Positions 1 through 11,025 of a DNA stretch of 64,000 bases are shown one piece after another. A program made the translations under genes and the position numbers. How positions within the stretch are numbered: position 1 is the stretch's first letter; each line of letters begins with the position of its first letter. A model generated the notes under the pieces. That model had not been told where the DNA came from. It saw only the letters and a program-made list of their open reading frames with translations, and searched no databases. The DNA is from Enoplolaimus lenunculus (Eukaryota; Nematoda; Enoplea; Enoplida; Thoracostomopsidae). The stretch spans positions 558,001 to 622,000 of the forward strand of contig JASANG010003810.1 of the NCBI GenBank assembly GCA_030248215.1, written 5' to 3'.

Positions 1-1
1 T

Positions 2-145
2 TACTCGGAATTTTCAATGGATTTGACGGGATCACAGGACGTCCAAGAAGAGATAATTGTTAAACGCTGCGCATTGTGTATTTGTTTCGCTTGCACTGCT
101 TTAGCAGAATGGGGTTATCAGTGGCAAGGGCAGGTAGAAAATTGA
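2..145 (+). other. Open stretch at the window edge, unassigned
   Basis: One frame stays open from the window edge to TGA at 143-145 (about 47 codons, including SMDLTGSQDVQEEIIVKRC). It is unrecognised and could be the end of an exon cut by the window or chance. No splice site is convincing. Confidence 0.1.
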
Positions 146-310
146 AAGAAAATACTTTTATCCGGCTTCAGAGTAACGTTCTGGATCTTAGGGATCATAA
201 AGTTGTCTTTTGGACGGTGCGTAATCCCTTCGACTCCATCGTACGCCACTGATGTTTACGTTTAATACCTTATACTTAAAAAAAGATAAACTCAGTAATG
301 ATTTTGTCGG

Positions 311-497
311 ACCATGTATAGAACAGGGCCAGATCGTTTTCCGGCTGAACTGTAATAGGATCAGTTTAAGCTTTAGACTAACTTTTTTGCTTAGGTTTAT
401 GCTTAGGCATAGGAATAGGCTCATCCTTACGCTTAGGCTTAGTCTTACGCTTAGGAGTATGCTTATACTACAGTTCCGGCGCTGTTCTATACATTGG
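311..497. mobile_element. Family A MITE (TTAGGC core)
   Basis: The ends CCATGTATAGAACAGGGCC and GCGCTGTTCTATACATTGG are inverted. The core has CTTAGG words and AAGCTTTAGACTA next to the left end, as in all A copies. Confidence 0.75.
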
Positions 498-931
498 CGA
501 TTTTGTCGATCACAGATTTCAGCCTCCATCGTCAGCTTCGTTAGGAAAATTTTCAACCTTGCTTGTAAGTCATTGAAAACTATTGTATGCGACTCGTGAA
601 AAATATTTATTCAGCATAGCAAGGTGAGCTGGCTACAGGTTTGCGGTGTAAGTGATGTTTAGCCGTTTCCTTTGGCTTAAAATACCTTACGTCAAACGGT
701 TCGACACAAGCGTTCTCTCAGAGTTGCGTGACTTGGTTTATATTTGCGAACTGAATTGCAATAATAATGTCTGCCTGTATTGCGTGATCGAACTGTAATA
801 TTGCATTTCTGCTTTGTACAAAATTTTGCTTTCTTTAACCCCCCCCCACCCCGGTGATTTCAACAATCTTTCAGTGCAGAGTAACGTAATTTCAAACGTG
901 CAGATTACAGTTGAAATGTAAACTTAGGCAA
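498..931. other. No gene seen
   Basis: No feature was recognised apart from a C-rich tract (CCCCCCCCACCCC) at 840-853. A weak GCAAGGTGAGCTGGCTAC tail of family C lies at 619-637, so the stretch from about 530 to 640 may be a decayed C copy. Confidence 0.4.
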
Positions 932-1225
932 CCGTATTCTCAAATGTGTATAGCACATATTACCAGTTGCTGATAGGTCTATAACTTTCGAATTAGGAAA
1001 TGGTGAAGGGGTCGGGGTCGACTAAAATGCAACGCTCGGTGGTACATTTTTTTGCCATACAAATTTCGGTAGTTGCACACTTTTGGTAGAGTGATCATCC
1101 ACGCTTGGTTATAGCAAATCATATGCGAAAAATGTGCTGTATAAGCCTCAGCATTACCTGGCTCGTCAGCTACAAGACTTATTATCAACTGGTGATAGGT
1201 GCTACACACATTTGAAAATATGGGC
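932..1225. mobile_element. Family B MITE with a half family M copy inside
   Basis: The left end CCGTATTCTCAAATGTGTA and the right end GCTACACACATTTGAAAATA plus TGGGC are inverted repeats with ATTACCAGTTG / CAACTGGTGATAGG inside. From about 1005 to 1110 it reads as the right half of a family M element (GTACATTTTTTTGCCATAC, GTTGCACACTTTTGG). Confidence 0.7.
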
Positions 1226-1302
1226 GCAAATCACAAATTTATGCACAATGTGTTTTATTTCAAAATCTATAAGCTTTTCAAACGGCGTTTTTGCAAGAAT
1301 TT

Positions 1303-1647
1303 ATAGAGTCCCTAAACCCTAATTAGAGCTCATAAATGTCAATTTTCCCTAATTGTAGCGCATAAATGACTCCAGGACCAAATAAAGTTGAGTTCGAAAC
1401 TTTAAAGCATACTTAGTTTTGAAAGTACATTCCTAAGTATAACCTTGCATTTTCGCTCAAGCTATTGACACAAGACAAATAAACGTTTAATTCAACGGAT
1501 AGCTGCAATACCGGTTGTATACTAGTAACGAATGACGGCGGAGGGCGGGTTAAAAATAAATAACAGTCCGTAACCGAATAACAGGGGGTACCCTCTGGAG
1601 AGGCCAAATAAATATCAGCCCCCCTCTTATTCGGGTCCCTACAGTAA
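1303..1647. mobile_element. Family E MITE, left end truncated
   Basis: It ends CTTATTCGGGTCCCTACAGTA, the E terminus, and shares the interior CCAGGACCAAATAA and CAAGCTATTGACACAAG with the fuller copy at 56316-56758. Confidence 0.7.
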
Positions 1648-1730
1648 TTAGGTTAAGCTTCTTTTTCGTGGTTTTCGAATGCTTCCCTAGAGAATTTCTT
1701 ATTATTACCCGTTCTCACATACAGTAGACG

Positions 1731-1922
1731 GTCAATGTATAAAACAGGGCAGTAACAGTAATATAAGCATATGCCTAAGCTTTAACCCAAGCTTAAGCCT
1801 AAGTGTAAGAATGAGCTTATACCTAAACCTTAGCCTAATCCTGAGCAAAAAATAGTCGTATAACTAAAAACTTGCTCTATTGCAGTCGCGCAGAAAAACG
1901 GTCCGCTCCTGATCTTTACCAA
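1731..1922. mobile_element. Family A MITE
   Basis: Ends CAATGTATAAAACAGGGC and ACGGTCCGCTCCTGATCTTT; the core has CCTAAG words. The opposite orientation to the copy at 311 is shown by TTGCTCTATTGCAGTCGCG near the right end. Confidence 0.7.
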
Positions 1923-1957
1923 ATCCTAGTAGACTGTGAACAACTTGGACCCAAAAA

Positions 1958-2150
1958 CTGTGCAAAATGTAGTCGGTAACAGTTACTATGCGCGCAGTGC
2001 AAAATCTCCATAAGACGTGAGAGCCCCATCTGAGAGAGCGTCCAGAATGTTGTTGGTCCACACCGAGTACTTGGAAGACCCGAATTCAAATCGTAGCTTG
2101 AAAGTTATGTCCGACAAGAAATAGAAAATATTCATGCGAGAAAAAAGCTA
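1958..2150. mobile_element. Family P (tRNA-like MITE), decayed
   Basis: It shares CGCAGTGCAAAATCTCCA, GACGTGAGAGCCCC and the tail GAAAATATTCATGCGAGAAA with the copies at 18277 and 49486. The tRNA-like boxes are degraded. Confidence 0.5.
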
Positions 2151-2213
2151 AATTTTTTACGGCAAGTTTCAAAATTCTGTTTTGTATCTTGATTTCCCGT
2201 GTTGATTATTTTA

Positions 2214-2324
2214 TCGGCCCATGTTACTTTTAGGGTCGTCCAGGTTTCTGGTGGGTCTGTAAAAAGTAGGCTTTGGCTTAGAAGTACGTTTAATCTACTG
2301 TTACACCTCTAAAAGTAACTTTGG
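2214..2324. mobile_element. Family A2 MITE, very short copy
   Basis: CATGTTACTTTTAGGGTCG at the left and CACCTCTAAAAGTAACTTTG at the right are inverted. The TTAGGC core has shrunk to one GGCTTAG word, giving a 110-bp element. Confidence 0.65.
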
Positions 2325-2439
2325 AACTTTTATCAATGTCACAAACTATCAGAATTATCTTTTAACCCAACAACACCCTAGGTTAATTATAAATCCTGTA
2401 AACCCTTCTATTTCATATACCAAACGGCTTCCCGTCAAT

Positions 2440-2597
2440 CCCGTAGCCAAAGGGGGCCCACGAGTTCAGTCCCCCCTGAAAAAACTTTGGCTCAACTCAG
2501 AAAATTTCAACTTACTTGTAAGTCAACGAAAACCCTTGTAAGCTCCTTCAGAAAAAAGTATTTTTTAGCCCATCCAGCAAGGCGAGCTGGCCACGGG
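2440..2597. mobile_element. Family C MITE (hAT-like)
   Basis: Left CCGTAGCCAAAGGGGGCC and right AGGCGAGCTGGCCACGGG, with TTGTAAGTCAACGAAAACCC inside, as in other C copies. Confidence 0.75.
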
Positions 2598-2696
2598 TTT
2601 GCTCCATGCAACACGCGTTTTCCCAGCGCGTGTTGACAACGATCTTATAGACAGAACAAAATCAAAATTCTACTTGTATTCAAACCCAAACGCTTG

Positions 2697-2790
2697 TCAA
2701 TAATAATAACAACAACAACACCACCAACAACAACAACAATAACAACAACAACAACAACAACAACCAACAACAACCAACAACAACAACAGC

Positions 2791-2827
<37 letters not shown>

Positions 2828-2918
2828 GCGAACAACAACAACAACAACAACAACAGCAGCAGCAACAACAACAACAAAAACAACAACAACAACAACAACA
2901 ACCAACAACAACAACAGC

Positions 2919-2952
<34 letters not shown>

Positions 2953-3051
2953 GCAACAACAACCAACAACAACAACAGCAACAACAACAACAACAGCAAC
3001 AACAACAACAGCAACAACAACAACAACAGCAACAACAACAACAACAACAAT

Positions 3052-3088
<37 letters not shown>

Positions 3089-3090
3089 GC

Positions 3091-3121
<31 letters not shown>

Positions 3122-3124
3122 CCA
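2697..3124. repeat. (CAA)n / (CAG) compound microsatellite, about 430 bp
   Basis: Nearly pure AAC triplets with scattered CAG, CCAAC and TAAC interruptions. Because it is a trinucleotide, all six frames stay open as Gln, Asn or Thr runs (one strand) and Leu, Val or Cys runs (the other). These frames are not genes. Confidence 0.97.
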
Positions 3125-3288
3125 ACAATCCCTCTTCGCATGTTCCGTCTCTCATCCTATAAGTTGTCGTTGGCAATTTAATTCAACTTTCTTGTACTTA
3201 AATTCAATTGTTGCTATACGCAGTAGTGGCGTGCGTTTTCTTGAGCCCGAGTTTCATTTGACAAAGGGGATACAGAACATTTTAAGGT

Positions 3289-3555
3289 TGGCCAGAACAG
3301 CGCCGAAAAAAAGCATATGCCTAAGCCTAAGCCTAAGCGTAAGGATGAGTCTAAGCCTAAGCCTAAGCCTAAGCTTAAGCTTAAGCCTAAGCCTAAGCCT
3401 AAGCTTAAGCCTAAGGCTAAGCTTAAGCCTAAGCGTAAGGATGAGCCTAAGCTTAAGCCTAAGCCTAAGCCTAAGCCTAAGCCTAAGCAAAAAAGTTAGT
3501 CTGAAGCTTAAACTGTGTCTATTACAGCCGCACATGAAAAGGCCCAACCATGGGC
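3289..3555. mobile_element. Family A MITE with long TTAGGC-type core
   Basis: The flanks GGCCAGAACAGCGCCG and the TTAGTCTGAAGCTTAAACTG / GGCCCAACCATGGGCC side are A-like. The core at 3314-3488 is about 29 hexamers of CCTAAG with CTTAAG and CGTAAGGATGAG variants. Confidence 0.7.
3314..3488. repeat. Telomere-like (CCTAAG)n array inside a MITE
   Basis: CCTAAG (TTAGGC on the other strand) hexamers repeat for about 175 bp. TTAGGC is the nematode telomere unit, but here the array sits between A-family arms, so it is MITE core, not a chromosome end. Confidence 0.85.
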
Positions 3556-4311
3556 CTCAAGACATAACGAAAATCCGCATCCACCTGTTAAACCCTTAAA
3601 TTTAAATTTTCATAACAAAAATTTAAAAATATTTCAAAGGAACATTTCCGTAAAGTCTGCCGCTACTCTATGGCGGGAGGGGTGAAAACATCCGATACTT
3701 TGAAAAAGTGTTTGCACCCCCCGGTCAAGATTTTGTCACGGTTACGCTGGTACTGGCATAGAAGGTGCTGTCTAGTTTGGGACGACACAAACGACAGATC
3801 TTGTAAGCTTTTGTGCGGTTTGGGTACAGACAAGATTTAGCTTTGTGAGGAGACATGGTAACTTTAATTTTGAACTCAACAAATCGTACGAACCTACAAG
3901 CTAAGATAACCATTTGGGGCGATTGAAGGGGCGTTCGGGCAAACGGATCCAAAGTCAGTTTCAATCCGGTTCAACTACTGTTCAGGGGGCTGTCAACTGA
4001 AGTTTATTTTCAATGAGAACCTGGGGGTGGGGGCAGGATGGCTTTCGTTGAAAAATTTCTAATCCCAAACCCTTGTTCTGGTTGGGACGTGAGATTGAAA
4101 GAAACAACACAAAATGATTGAACGGCAAGACACAAAGGTTTCGATTCGTTGATATTTAAGCGGATTTACAGCTTCGATTTGATGCCTTCAAGCGCATCGC
4201 GTTTGTTTGGCGAAAGATTAGCGTCGTTGAGTTGAAACTTGATTTAAAGCTAAACGAATAGCAACGGGTGTAAAGTTGAACTCATCGTTCAACTGAGACA
4301 ACTCTAAGGGT
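3556..4311. other. No gene seen
   Basis: Mixed sequence without recognisable MITE ends. The open frame at 3725-3964 (- strand) has no recognisable content. Confidence 0.4.
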
Positions 4312-4434
4312 TGCACTATGCTCGCCGAGCGGTGATTGACGGCGCTGCCCGTCACCATGCGTAGCCGCGCGTCACAATGCTGATTTTGCGCACGGTGACG
4401 TGCAGTGTCGTCCGACACAGTAAAGTATAGCGCA
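4312..4434. mobile_element. Family D element, short
   Basis: CCCGTCACCATGCG pairs with GCGCACGGTGACGTGC, and it ends AAAGTATAGCGCAAGCC like the D copies at 27478 and 43210. Confidence 0.6.
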
Positions 4435-4557
4435 AGCCTAAGACGAAAGCTTGTGCTCAAATTGAAGCTAAGATGGCTCAAAGGTCGATAGCGTTTGAAT
4501 CACTGGTTGAAATTTTGGTGTTCGCTTTGGTATGGTAGACTTGGTTTCGAATCAATG

Positions 4558-4775
4558 GCCATATTCTCAAATGTAGCTCGTATCTATTATCAGCTGACGA
4601 TAAATCCTGTAAATTTCGAACCAGCCAAATGAAGAGTTTTAATATTTGGTGCCTTTTTAGCTGTTTATTGGACCTTTTTGTGAGCCGAATTTGACGCTTG
4701 CAGTCGGTTCAGTTTGCTTGTTGAGAAATTGGTTAGTAACTGTTGATAGCTGCTACACACATTTGAGAATACGAG
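4558..4775. mobile_element. Family B MITE
   Basis: GGCCATATTCTCAAATGTAG at the left and CTGCTACACACATTTGAGAA at the right, with TTATCAGCTGACGATAAA and AACTGTTGATAGC arms. Confidence 0.75.
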
Positions 4776-4879
4776 TTCTAGTCTGATGATGTATTCAAGG
4801 TATATCAATGTTCAACTTAAAGTTCATAGCACTTTTTTGTCGTATTTTCGTAATTAAGGGTGGGAGGCATACAGTCCCG

Positions 4880-5035
4880 TTACCATATCAACCTGGCGGA
4901 AAGCTAAAAAATTTTCAGGAGGGTCAGGCAAGATTTTACCTCTACTTAATATAAACGAAGTTGAAACTTGTCTGGGGGGCAAAAATTTTATAAGGGACGG
5001 GGCTGAGCCAATCTTATGGTCCTAATCAGGCACGG
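4880..5035. mobile_element. Family C MITE, decayed
   Basis: AAGCTAAAAAATTTTCAGGA, GAAGTTGAAACTTG and GGGGCAAAAATTTTATAAG follow the C layout in reverse orientation, but the termini are poor. Confidence 0.45.
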
Positions 5036-5549
5036 TCCCTATGCTATCCCACCCACCACATCATACGAGTCATTTTAAATTCATTTCAACCACAACAGAA
5101 CGTGTATTGTCAATGAAAAGGCTCAGACGTGCCCACCATAAGCGGCCTTGGTGCCATAATTAAATTTATTACCATCATCTCTGCCATTCTGGTTAGTCTT
5201 CACGGCCGGCCTGTCTTTACGGCGGTACAATTGTTCTAAAGTTCAAAGGGGTGTACAAGAATTTGTTTGAAGCAGCCGTTAAAGAAAACCGCTAAAGATA
5301 TACTTAAAGTAACAGAAAATTACTGGACAGCTTAAACGCTTGAACGGTATCATTTATGGTTCATGGTCGAGGGGTCCAAACAGGGGTTTTATCTTACGAA
5401 CGTTTCATCTCAAGTAAAATGCGTCAGTAATCGAGCGTAGCGGGTACGTAAATGTTATTTTGACCCCCATGAGTAATCAGGTTCTAAGGTCTGTCTGGTA
5501 TTTTATCCGTCCGCAAATATTACGGGATTCGCTCAGTATCCCCTGGCAT

Positions 5550-5713
5550 CAGGCCCGCAGCCAGCTCACCTTGCTAGGGGGGCTAAAGATTTTTCAGGAG
5601 GGGCATTCAAGCGTTTTAAATGAGTTACAAGCAAGGTTAAAAACTTTCTAGGGAGGACCAAAATTTTCCAGGGGGGATGAGCCTTCCCTGCCCCCCTTGG
5701 CTACCAGCCCGCC
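5550..5713. mobile_element. Family C MITE with 8-bp target duplication
   Basis: It runs CAGGCCCGCAGCCAGCTCAC to CCTTGGCTACCAGCCCG and is flanked by CCTGGCAT on both sides (5542-5549 and 5712-5719). An 8-bp duplication plus CAG-type ends fits the hAT superfamily. Confidence 0.8.
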
Positions 5714-6705
5714 TGGCATAAGCCATTTACCAGTTAAGCTAATCCTAAGATATCTACGCCTCGCTACAAGACTGTAGTGGTTGCTATTAGACTTTGAGGC
5801 TGTTCAGAGAAACTTGGTTCGTCTGGTCTTCTTAGTTGTCTTGTAGAATTAGGGCTGACTTAGCTAACCTCGCACTAAGACCTGAGCATACGACAATCTG
5901 CTTACATCCGTGTAGGTGGCTGTGCCACACTTAATCCTATTTCAAACTAAAACTAAAATATAAAAATAAAACCCTATATTAAAACCACACCTTAAGGGAG
6001 TCCCTGGCTCCACCTAGTCTCTCTTAGAACTTAAGTTAGGCTTAGGCGTTGCTACAAGGCGTAGGAATTGATAAAACTATGCTATGGCGGCTGTGTCCGC
6101 AATGTAAACTTACCTGGGACCCTGCGTGGCCATTGAATAATGATGTATAAATGTGACGGCTCGATTTGCGGTTAACGACTTAGCTAGTCTAAGTCATCAT
6201 GTCGTGAGTGTCCGACATGATTGGTTGTTATTTGTTGTTGTTGTTGTATATGGTGTAGGCGTACAGGATTGGAACCGGGTGATTGGCTCTGGACCTCAAC
6301 CGCAACGCGGACACCCAATTGTGGGTGTCGGCAGAAATGCAAATGAGGTCGAGACGCAAACAAGGGTAGCCAGGACCGGAATCAGTATCATATTCTTGGC
6401 TGGTAGAAATCGGTGCGATTGTTATATTGAAAGAACATAACAGGCGATACAGGATACCGGCTTAAGGCAAAATCACGAACTTCTCACAATCCGGTTCAGG
6501 AATGGGCATCCGCACAGAGGATACTTGCGCTACCCCACATCAATTTTAACGAGGGTCCGTCTGAAGTTACTAAACCATATATGTTGTAATTAGAATTTCA
6601 TTAGTTCTGTGACATATTGAAATTCCTTTATGCCCCTATTGGTAAATTTGCTAGAAACTGCGCCATTTTAGGTCGATTCAAGAGGCCAAAGCTAGGGCTA
6701 AACAC
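5714..6705. other. No gene seen
   Basis: About 1 kb without recognisable termini. It includes a short TTGTTGTTGTTG run at 6230-6244. The open frame at 6153-6440 shows no recognisable domain. Confidence 0.35.
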
Positions 6706-6854
6706 AGGTCCGTAGCCGGCTCACTTTGCTTGGGTGGGCTAAAAAAATTTTCAGGAGGTACATACAAGGGTGTTCAACCACCAACATGCACGTTTGAAAA
6801 TTTTCTATGTGGGGTCAAAAGTTGGCAGGGGTGGAGGCTGAGTCCCCCTGGCTC
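6706..6854. mobile_element. Family C MITE
   Basis: CAGGTCCGTAGCCGGCTCAC at the left, GGGCTAAAAAAATTTTCAGG inside and CCCTGGCTCCCGC at the degraded right end. Confidence 0.65.
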
Positions 6855-6889
6855 CCGCTTTGGATACTCGCGTCCAATTAGCCTGTTAG

Positions 6890-7110
6890 ACCCATGTAAA
6901 GTTCAGGGGCGGAACGTTTTCCTATAGGACTAGAAAAGGATGAGATTAAGCTTTAGACTATTTTTTGCTTCGCTTAGTCTTAGGCTTATGCTTCAAAATA
7001 TGCTCATTCTTACGCTTAGGCTTAGGCTTAGGCTTAGGCTTATGCTTACTTTAGGTCTAGGCTTTGGAATATGCTTATAATACTGTTTCGTCCTTGTTCT
7101 GTACATTGGC
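6890..7110. mobile_element. Family A MITE
   Basis: CCATGTAAAGTTCAGGGGCG and TCCTTGTTCTGTACATTGG are inverted. The core holds five TTAGGC hexamers in a row at about 7015-7045. Confidence 0.85.
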
Positions 7111-7328
7111 CGCGTCTTATCAGCGATTCACGGACTTAAGTATTTATTTTAACATTTAATTCAGCTTAAAATATTTGTTAATTAGCAAAATTTCAGCTTA
7201 AAAGTAATGGTTTTTATATTTATTTCAGTTTAGAAACAAGGCAATTATTTTTGAAATATGCTTTTTAGTCAATGAGAAAAATAGTATAATTTCAAAAACA
7301 AGCAAAACTTGCTTCTTGCAGAGTCTAT

Positions 7329-7552
7329 GGATCATATTCTCAAATGTGTGTAGCAACTATTACCAGTTGGCGATAGGGATTGTAACTTTGTAACAAACGA
7401 ATGATGAAGTGCGAAATTCGGCTCTTTTTTAACATTTAATTTGCATTTACTTCAGTTAAAATTTGAAGATCTGCAATTGCACGAGTTTGTCAGTTTACAA
7501 ACCTATCGCTATCTGGCTAAATAGATGCTATGCACATTTGAGAGTATAAGCC
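7329..7552. mobile_element. Family B MITE
   Basis: CATATTCTCAAATGTGTGTA and ATGCACATTTGAGAGTATAA are inverted ends. It lies three bases from the next B copy. Confidence 0.75.
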
Positions 7553-7554
7553 AA

Positions 7555-7774
7555 GGGCCCATATTCTCTAATGCGTATAGTACGTATCATCAATTAGCGA
7601 TAAGTTTGAAACTGACGAATATCTGCAGTTGCAGATCTCAAAATTGGTACAGAAGTAGGGCAAATCAAACGCGAACAAAGTGCTGAATTTCGAACCTCAC
7701 CATGCGCGTGTTTCAAAGTTACAGGACATATTACCAACTTTTGATAGGTGCTATTCACATTTGAGAATACGGGC
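7555..7774. mobile_element. Family B MITE, adjacent copy
   Basis: GGGCCCATATTCTCTAATGC and TTCACATTTGAGAATACGGG are the ends. It shares GCAGATCTCAAAATTG and ACAGAAGTAGGGCAAATC with the B copies at 34768 and 42668. Two B elements lie head to tail. Confidence 0.8.
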
Positions 7775-8605
7775 TTAGGAATCGCAAACATACATAACAA
7801 CAACACAAACACATATATACACTTATTTATTTTTCTTAATTTTTTACCTTTTGTCCTGACTCCCTTCGGACAGTGTCGGGACAATTAACAGTGTCTACGT
7901 ACCGCATAAAATTGTACGTACACCCTAGTTGCAGCTTCAATTTGTGCACAGATCCCTACCGGGCGGTTGGACAATTTCTTACATTAGTGCGCGCATTTTA
8001 ATGTGGATGACCCATTATAGTGTTTGAAGTACAACTTTTATAAATGGTTTATATATATTTCGTTTTGAATAATTTCTCTTATTGTCAATATGTTCTGGTT
8101 TTGGCTTAATTCAGATAAATTATGTTTAAACTTACAGCAGGGGATACCCCGAATTATAAAAAACCCTCAAAAATTTTCAAATTTTCCAAAATCAGCACCC
8201 CTTTTACGAAATCACGTTGACCCGTTCACTATTTCCGAGTCAACCGTACGTATAAGAATACTCTTTAACCTGGGCACAACCGGAGGTCTGCGCCCGGTTC
8301 TGGCTCCGCCAGAAACGCGCCCTCTCGCTCCGGCTGTGGCTCCGGTTTTTAGCCGGTGGTTCCGGCAATTTCAGCAGTGAAATTTTGCAACATTTTACAA
8401 AATTTATCTGTTTGGAGTGTTTCGAGTTAACTTTTGGCACAATTTTAAGGAAACAATTACCGAGATTTCGCAAAAAAATAAGCGTAAAACCAAACGATTT
8501 AACAACACATTACAGATATTTGCTAAAATAAACAAATTAAACATCATTTTAATTACCTGGTTTCGACTCTATAGGTATTTCTGTCCATTATCCGCTAATA
8601 GTAAA
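7775..8605. other. No gene seen
   Basis: Contains AAAATCAGCACCCC (8181-8200), which recurs at about 28183-28196, and a CCGGTTCTGGCTCCG / CCGGCTGTGGCTCCGG block at 8288-8365. Probably an unnamed decayed repeat; open frames here have no recognisable domain. Confidence 0.35.
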
Positions 8606-8900
8606 TAAACTTAACCCTAACCTAATTTTTATCGTCAGTTCCAACAGCCTATCTCAAAGTCATCAGCCTAATCCTTAAAGTGAAAACTGAATCACCTAAT
8701 TCCTATGCCTATCCCTAAGCCTAAACCTAGACTTATTACTATACGCTTAAACCCGTGTACATCCCTATCACTAGACGCGACTGTTTTTGCCAGAAATTCG
8801 AGCCTAACTCCTAAACATTAATACCAATTTAAACCCAGCCCAAACCTAACCATAAAACAATGCCTTATGCCTATTAAACCTAAGCCTAAACTTGCTCAGT
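8606..8900. repeat. Degenerate CCTAA-rich stretch
   Basis: Scattered CCTAACCT, CCTAAGCCTAAACCTA and CCTATGCCTATCCCTAAG words, probably a decayed family A core. Confidence 0.4.
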
Positions 8901-9206
8901 TCTTATGCTGTTTGTTCAACTTATAACGCTATAAGCTGTCGAATTTCAGCATTCATATACCGCCCGCAGTTTACAGCTTATTCTGGTTAGAAGTATAGAT
9001 TTAGGTTTGTGCTTGGCAAAACAAGGATTGTTATTTTATGAAAAAATTCTCAAGGGACTACTTGTGATGTATATATACGCGTCGTGAGATAGAAAAAACT
9101 TTTTAAATTAGTTTCGTTCCACATTAATATAGTCTTTTCGAAGTTCTATGTCAACCAGTATCACAAGGTTTTGTGTCTAAAACTTCGCTGGTATAGAATA
9201 GACAGT

Positions 9207-9952
9207 ACCAGAGCAAGTTAGGGTGGGACTACAAAATTCCAAGATGTGGGTCCCACCGAAATCCATGATGTGGGTCCCACCGAATTCCATGATGTGGACG
9301 CACCAAATTGCAAGATGTGGGTCCCATCGAATTCCATGATGTGGGACCCACAAAATTGCAAGATGTGGGACCCACAAAATTGCAAGATGTGGGACCCACA
9401 AAATTGCAAGATGTGGGTCCCACCGAATTCCATGATGTGGGACCCACCGAATTCCATGATGTGGGACGTACCAAATTGCAAGATGTGGGACCCACAAAAT
9501 TACAAGGTGTGGTTCCCACCGAATTCTATGATGTGGGACATACCAAATTGCAAGATGTGGGACCCACAAAATTGCAAGATGTGGGTCCCACCGAATTCCA
9601 TGCTGTGGGACCAACAAACTTCAAAGATGTGGGTCCCACCGAATTCCAAGATGTGGGACCCACAAAATTCAAAGATGTGGGTTCCACCGAATTCCAAGAT
9701 GTGGGCCCACAAAATTCTAAGATGTGGCACCCACAAAATTCCAAGATGTGGGACGACCCACAAAATTCCAAGATGTGGGACCCACAAAGTTAAAAGATGT
9801 GGGCCCCCTTGCGATAATCAAAATTTTTTTTCAAATTGTGATAAATATTTTAACGGCTATTTTTTGTTTAAAAAATCTTATAAAGGGTGAGGACCTTTAG
9901 CTGGGGCGGACCCCCCAAATGGGTAATATGATGGTGGCTGCTCGAACCATGA
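9207..9952. mobile_element. Family Q element expanded by a 24-bp minisatellite
   Basis: The left end AGTACCAGAGCAAGTTAGGG and the right part CTTGCGATAATCAAAATT ... GGTGGCTGCTCGAACC match the Q copy at 50050-50215, which lacks the array. The array therefore appears to have grown inside the element. Confidence 0.6.
9239..9800. repeat. 24-bp minisatellite, about 23 units
   Basis: Two alternating unit types: TGGGTCCCACCGAATTCCAT and TGGGACCCACAAAATTGCAA, each plus GATG-like ends. GTGGGTCCCAC/GTGGGACCCAC are palindromic. As 24 is a multiple of three, several frames on both strands stay open (up to about 214 codons) with an 8-residue period; these are not genes. Confidence 0.95.
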
Positions 9953-9969
9953 GAATAAACAGTGAACCA

Positions 9970-10040
9970 ATAGGAGCTATATTGTCAAATGTGTTTACTA
10001 CAGGTTGGTGATGGGTCTTGTAACTTTTTTGAATTTAACA
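9970..10040. mobile_element. Family B fragment (one end)
   Basis: CTATATTGTCAAATGTGTTT and ACAGGTTGGTGATGGGTCTT match the left arm only. Confidence 0.45.
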
Positions 10041-10304
10041 GAATTTTAAATTTTAAGCTTTTTAAAAATTATTTTGCCTCAAATATGGTTGTTGGGCAAA
10101 TGAGAGGTCGGCCGAATGCAGCGTACGTGAGCGTACCTGCAGAATAGTTCATATTGAAACCAGTTGCGCTATATTTTCATTGCAGGCAGCTTTGGAAAAG
10201 TAGAAATAGTAATCTTTCGTCACCTTGGGCCATACATATAATCGTCAAAGTAAATGCAGGTGATTTGTATTTTGAACGGATATCGAAACTCCGATCTAAG
10301 TAAG

Positions 10305-10490
10305 GATCAAGTGCGCACCGCTTTGTCTGTGGGACTGCAATAGAGTAAGCTTAACCTTTAGACTATTGTTTGCTGATGCTTAGCTATAGGCATACAGCTT
10401 ATTTTTACGGTTAGGAATAAGTTTGGCTTTAGGCTTAGGAATATGCTTATACTACTTTTTTGTCCCTGTTCTATTTATTGTCCATTTTTG
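10305..10490. mobile_element. Family A MITE
   Basis: TGTGGGACTGCAATAGAGTA, the A left arm, then a TTAGG core and GTCCCTGTTCTATTTATTG at the right. Confidence 0.65.
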
Positions 10491-10616
10491 TGAGGTTGAA
10501 CCATTCATTTGATTATCGAAGTAAAAATTCATGTGACTTGTATTTCGAAAGCTTATCAAAAGTCTGAAAAATTTGGACAATGCTGTAATTAATAAAATTG
10601 TTACATGTGATCTTGA

Positions 10617-10777
10617 CCCATGTAAAGATGAGGGGCGGAACGTTTTTATGTGGGACTGCAATAGAGTAAGCTTAAGCTTTAAAATATTTTTTGCTTGGCT
10701 TCTTAGGCTTTGTCTTTTAAGCTTAGGCTTAGAAATATGCTTATAATACTGTTCCGCCCCTGTTCTTTACATTGGCC
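10617..10777. mobile_element. Family A MITE, well-preserved ends
   Basis: CCCATGTAAAGATGAGGGGC and CGCCCCTGTTCTTTACATTG are inverted. The internal core is short (160-bp element). Confidence 0.85.
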
Positions 10778-10844
10778 GTGATTTTTTGAACTCGTCCAAT
10801 AATTCTCGGCCACTTTAACTATCGTAGTAATGCTAGGAGCAAAT

Positions 10845-11025
10845 TGTATCCCCCTTGTTTAAGGGGGGGGGGTAGGTGTACTGAAGTATACTGTTAATCT
10901 CTTGCTTAAACACCCCCTGATTGAGGGGGTTTCGAACAAAAATGCAACGCGTGCTGGTACATTCTTTAATACACAGAATGTACCCAGTTGCACACTCTTC
11001 TTATAAAAAGTGATCATCCACTCTT
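10845..11025. mobile_element. Family M MITE, right part
   Basis: AAATGCAACGCGTGCTGGTA, ACACAGAATGTACCCAGTTG and CACACTCTTC match the M right arm. CACCCCCTGATTGAGGGGGT precedes it. Confidence 0.65.

Noticed and set aside
2645-3176. Long open frames of Leu, Val, Cys, Gln, Asn or Thr
   Set aside because: They are frames of a trinucleotide microsatellite, open by construction in every phase.
3314-3488. A telomere or chromosome end
   Set aside because: The TTAGGC-type run is short, interrupted and bounded by MITE arms, and the same core recurs throughout the window.
9177-9890. Repetitive protein of up to 214 codons with an 8-residue period, on both strands
   Set aside because: The 24-bp unit keeps several frames open at once; no start context, splice sites or recognisable domain, and the flanks are family Q.
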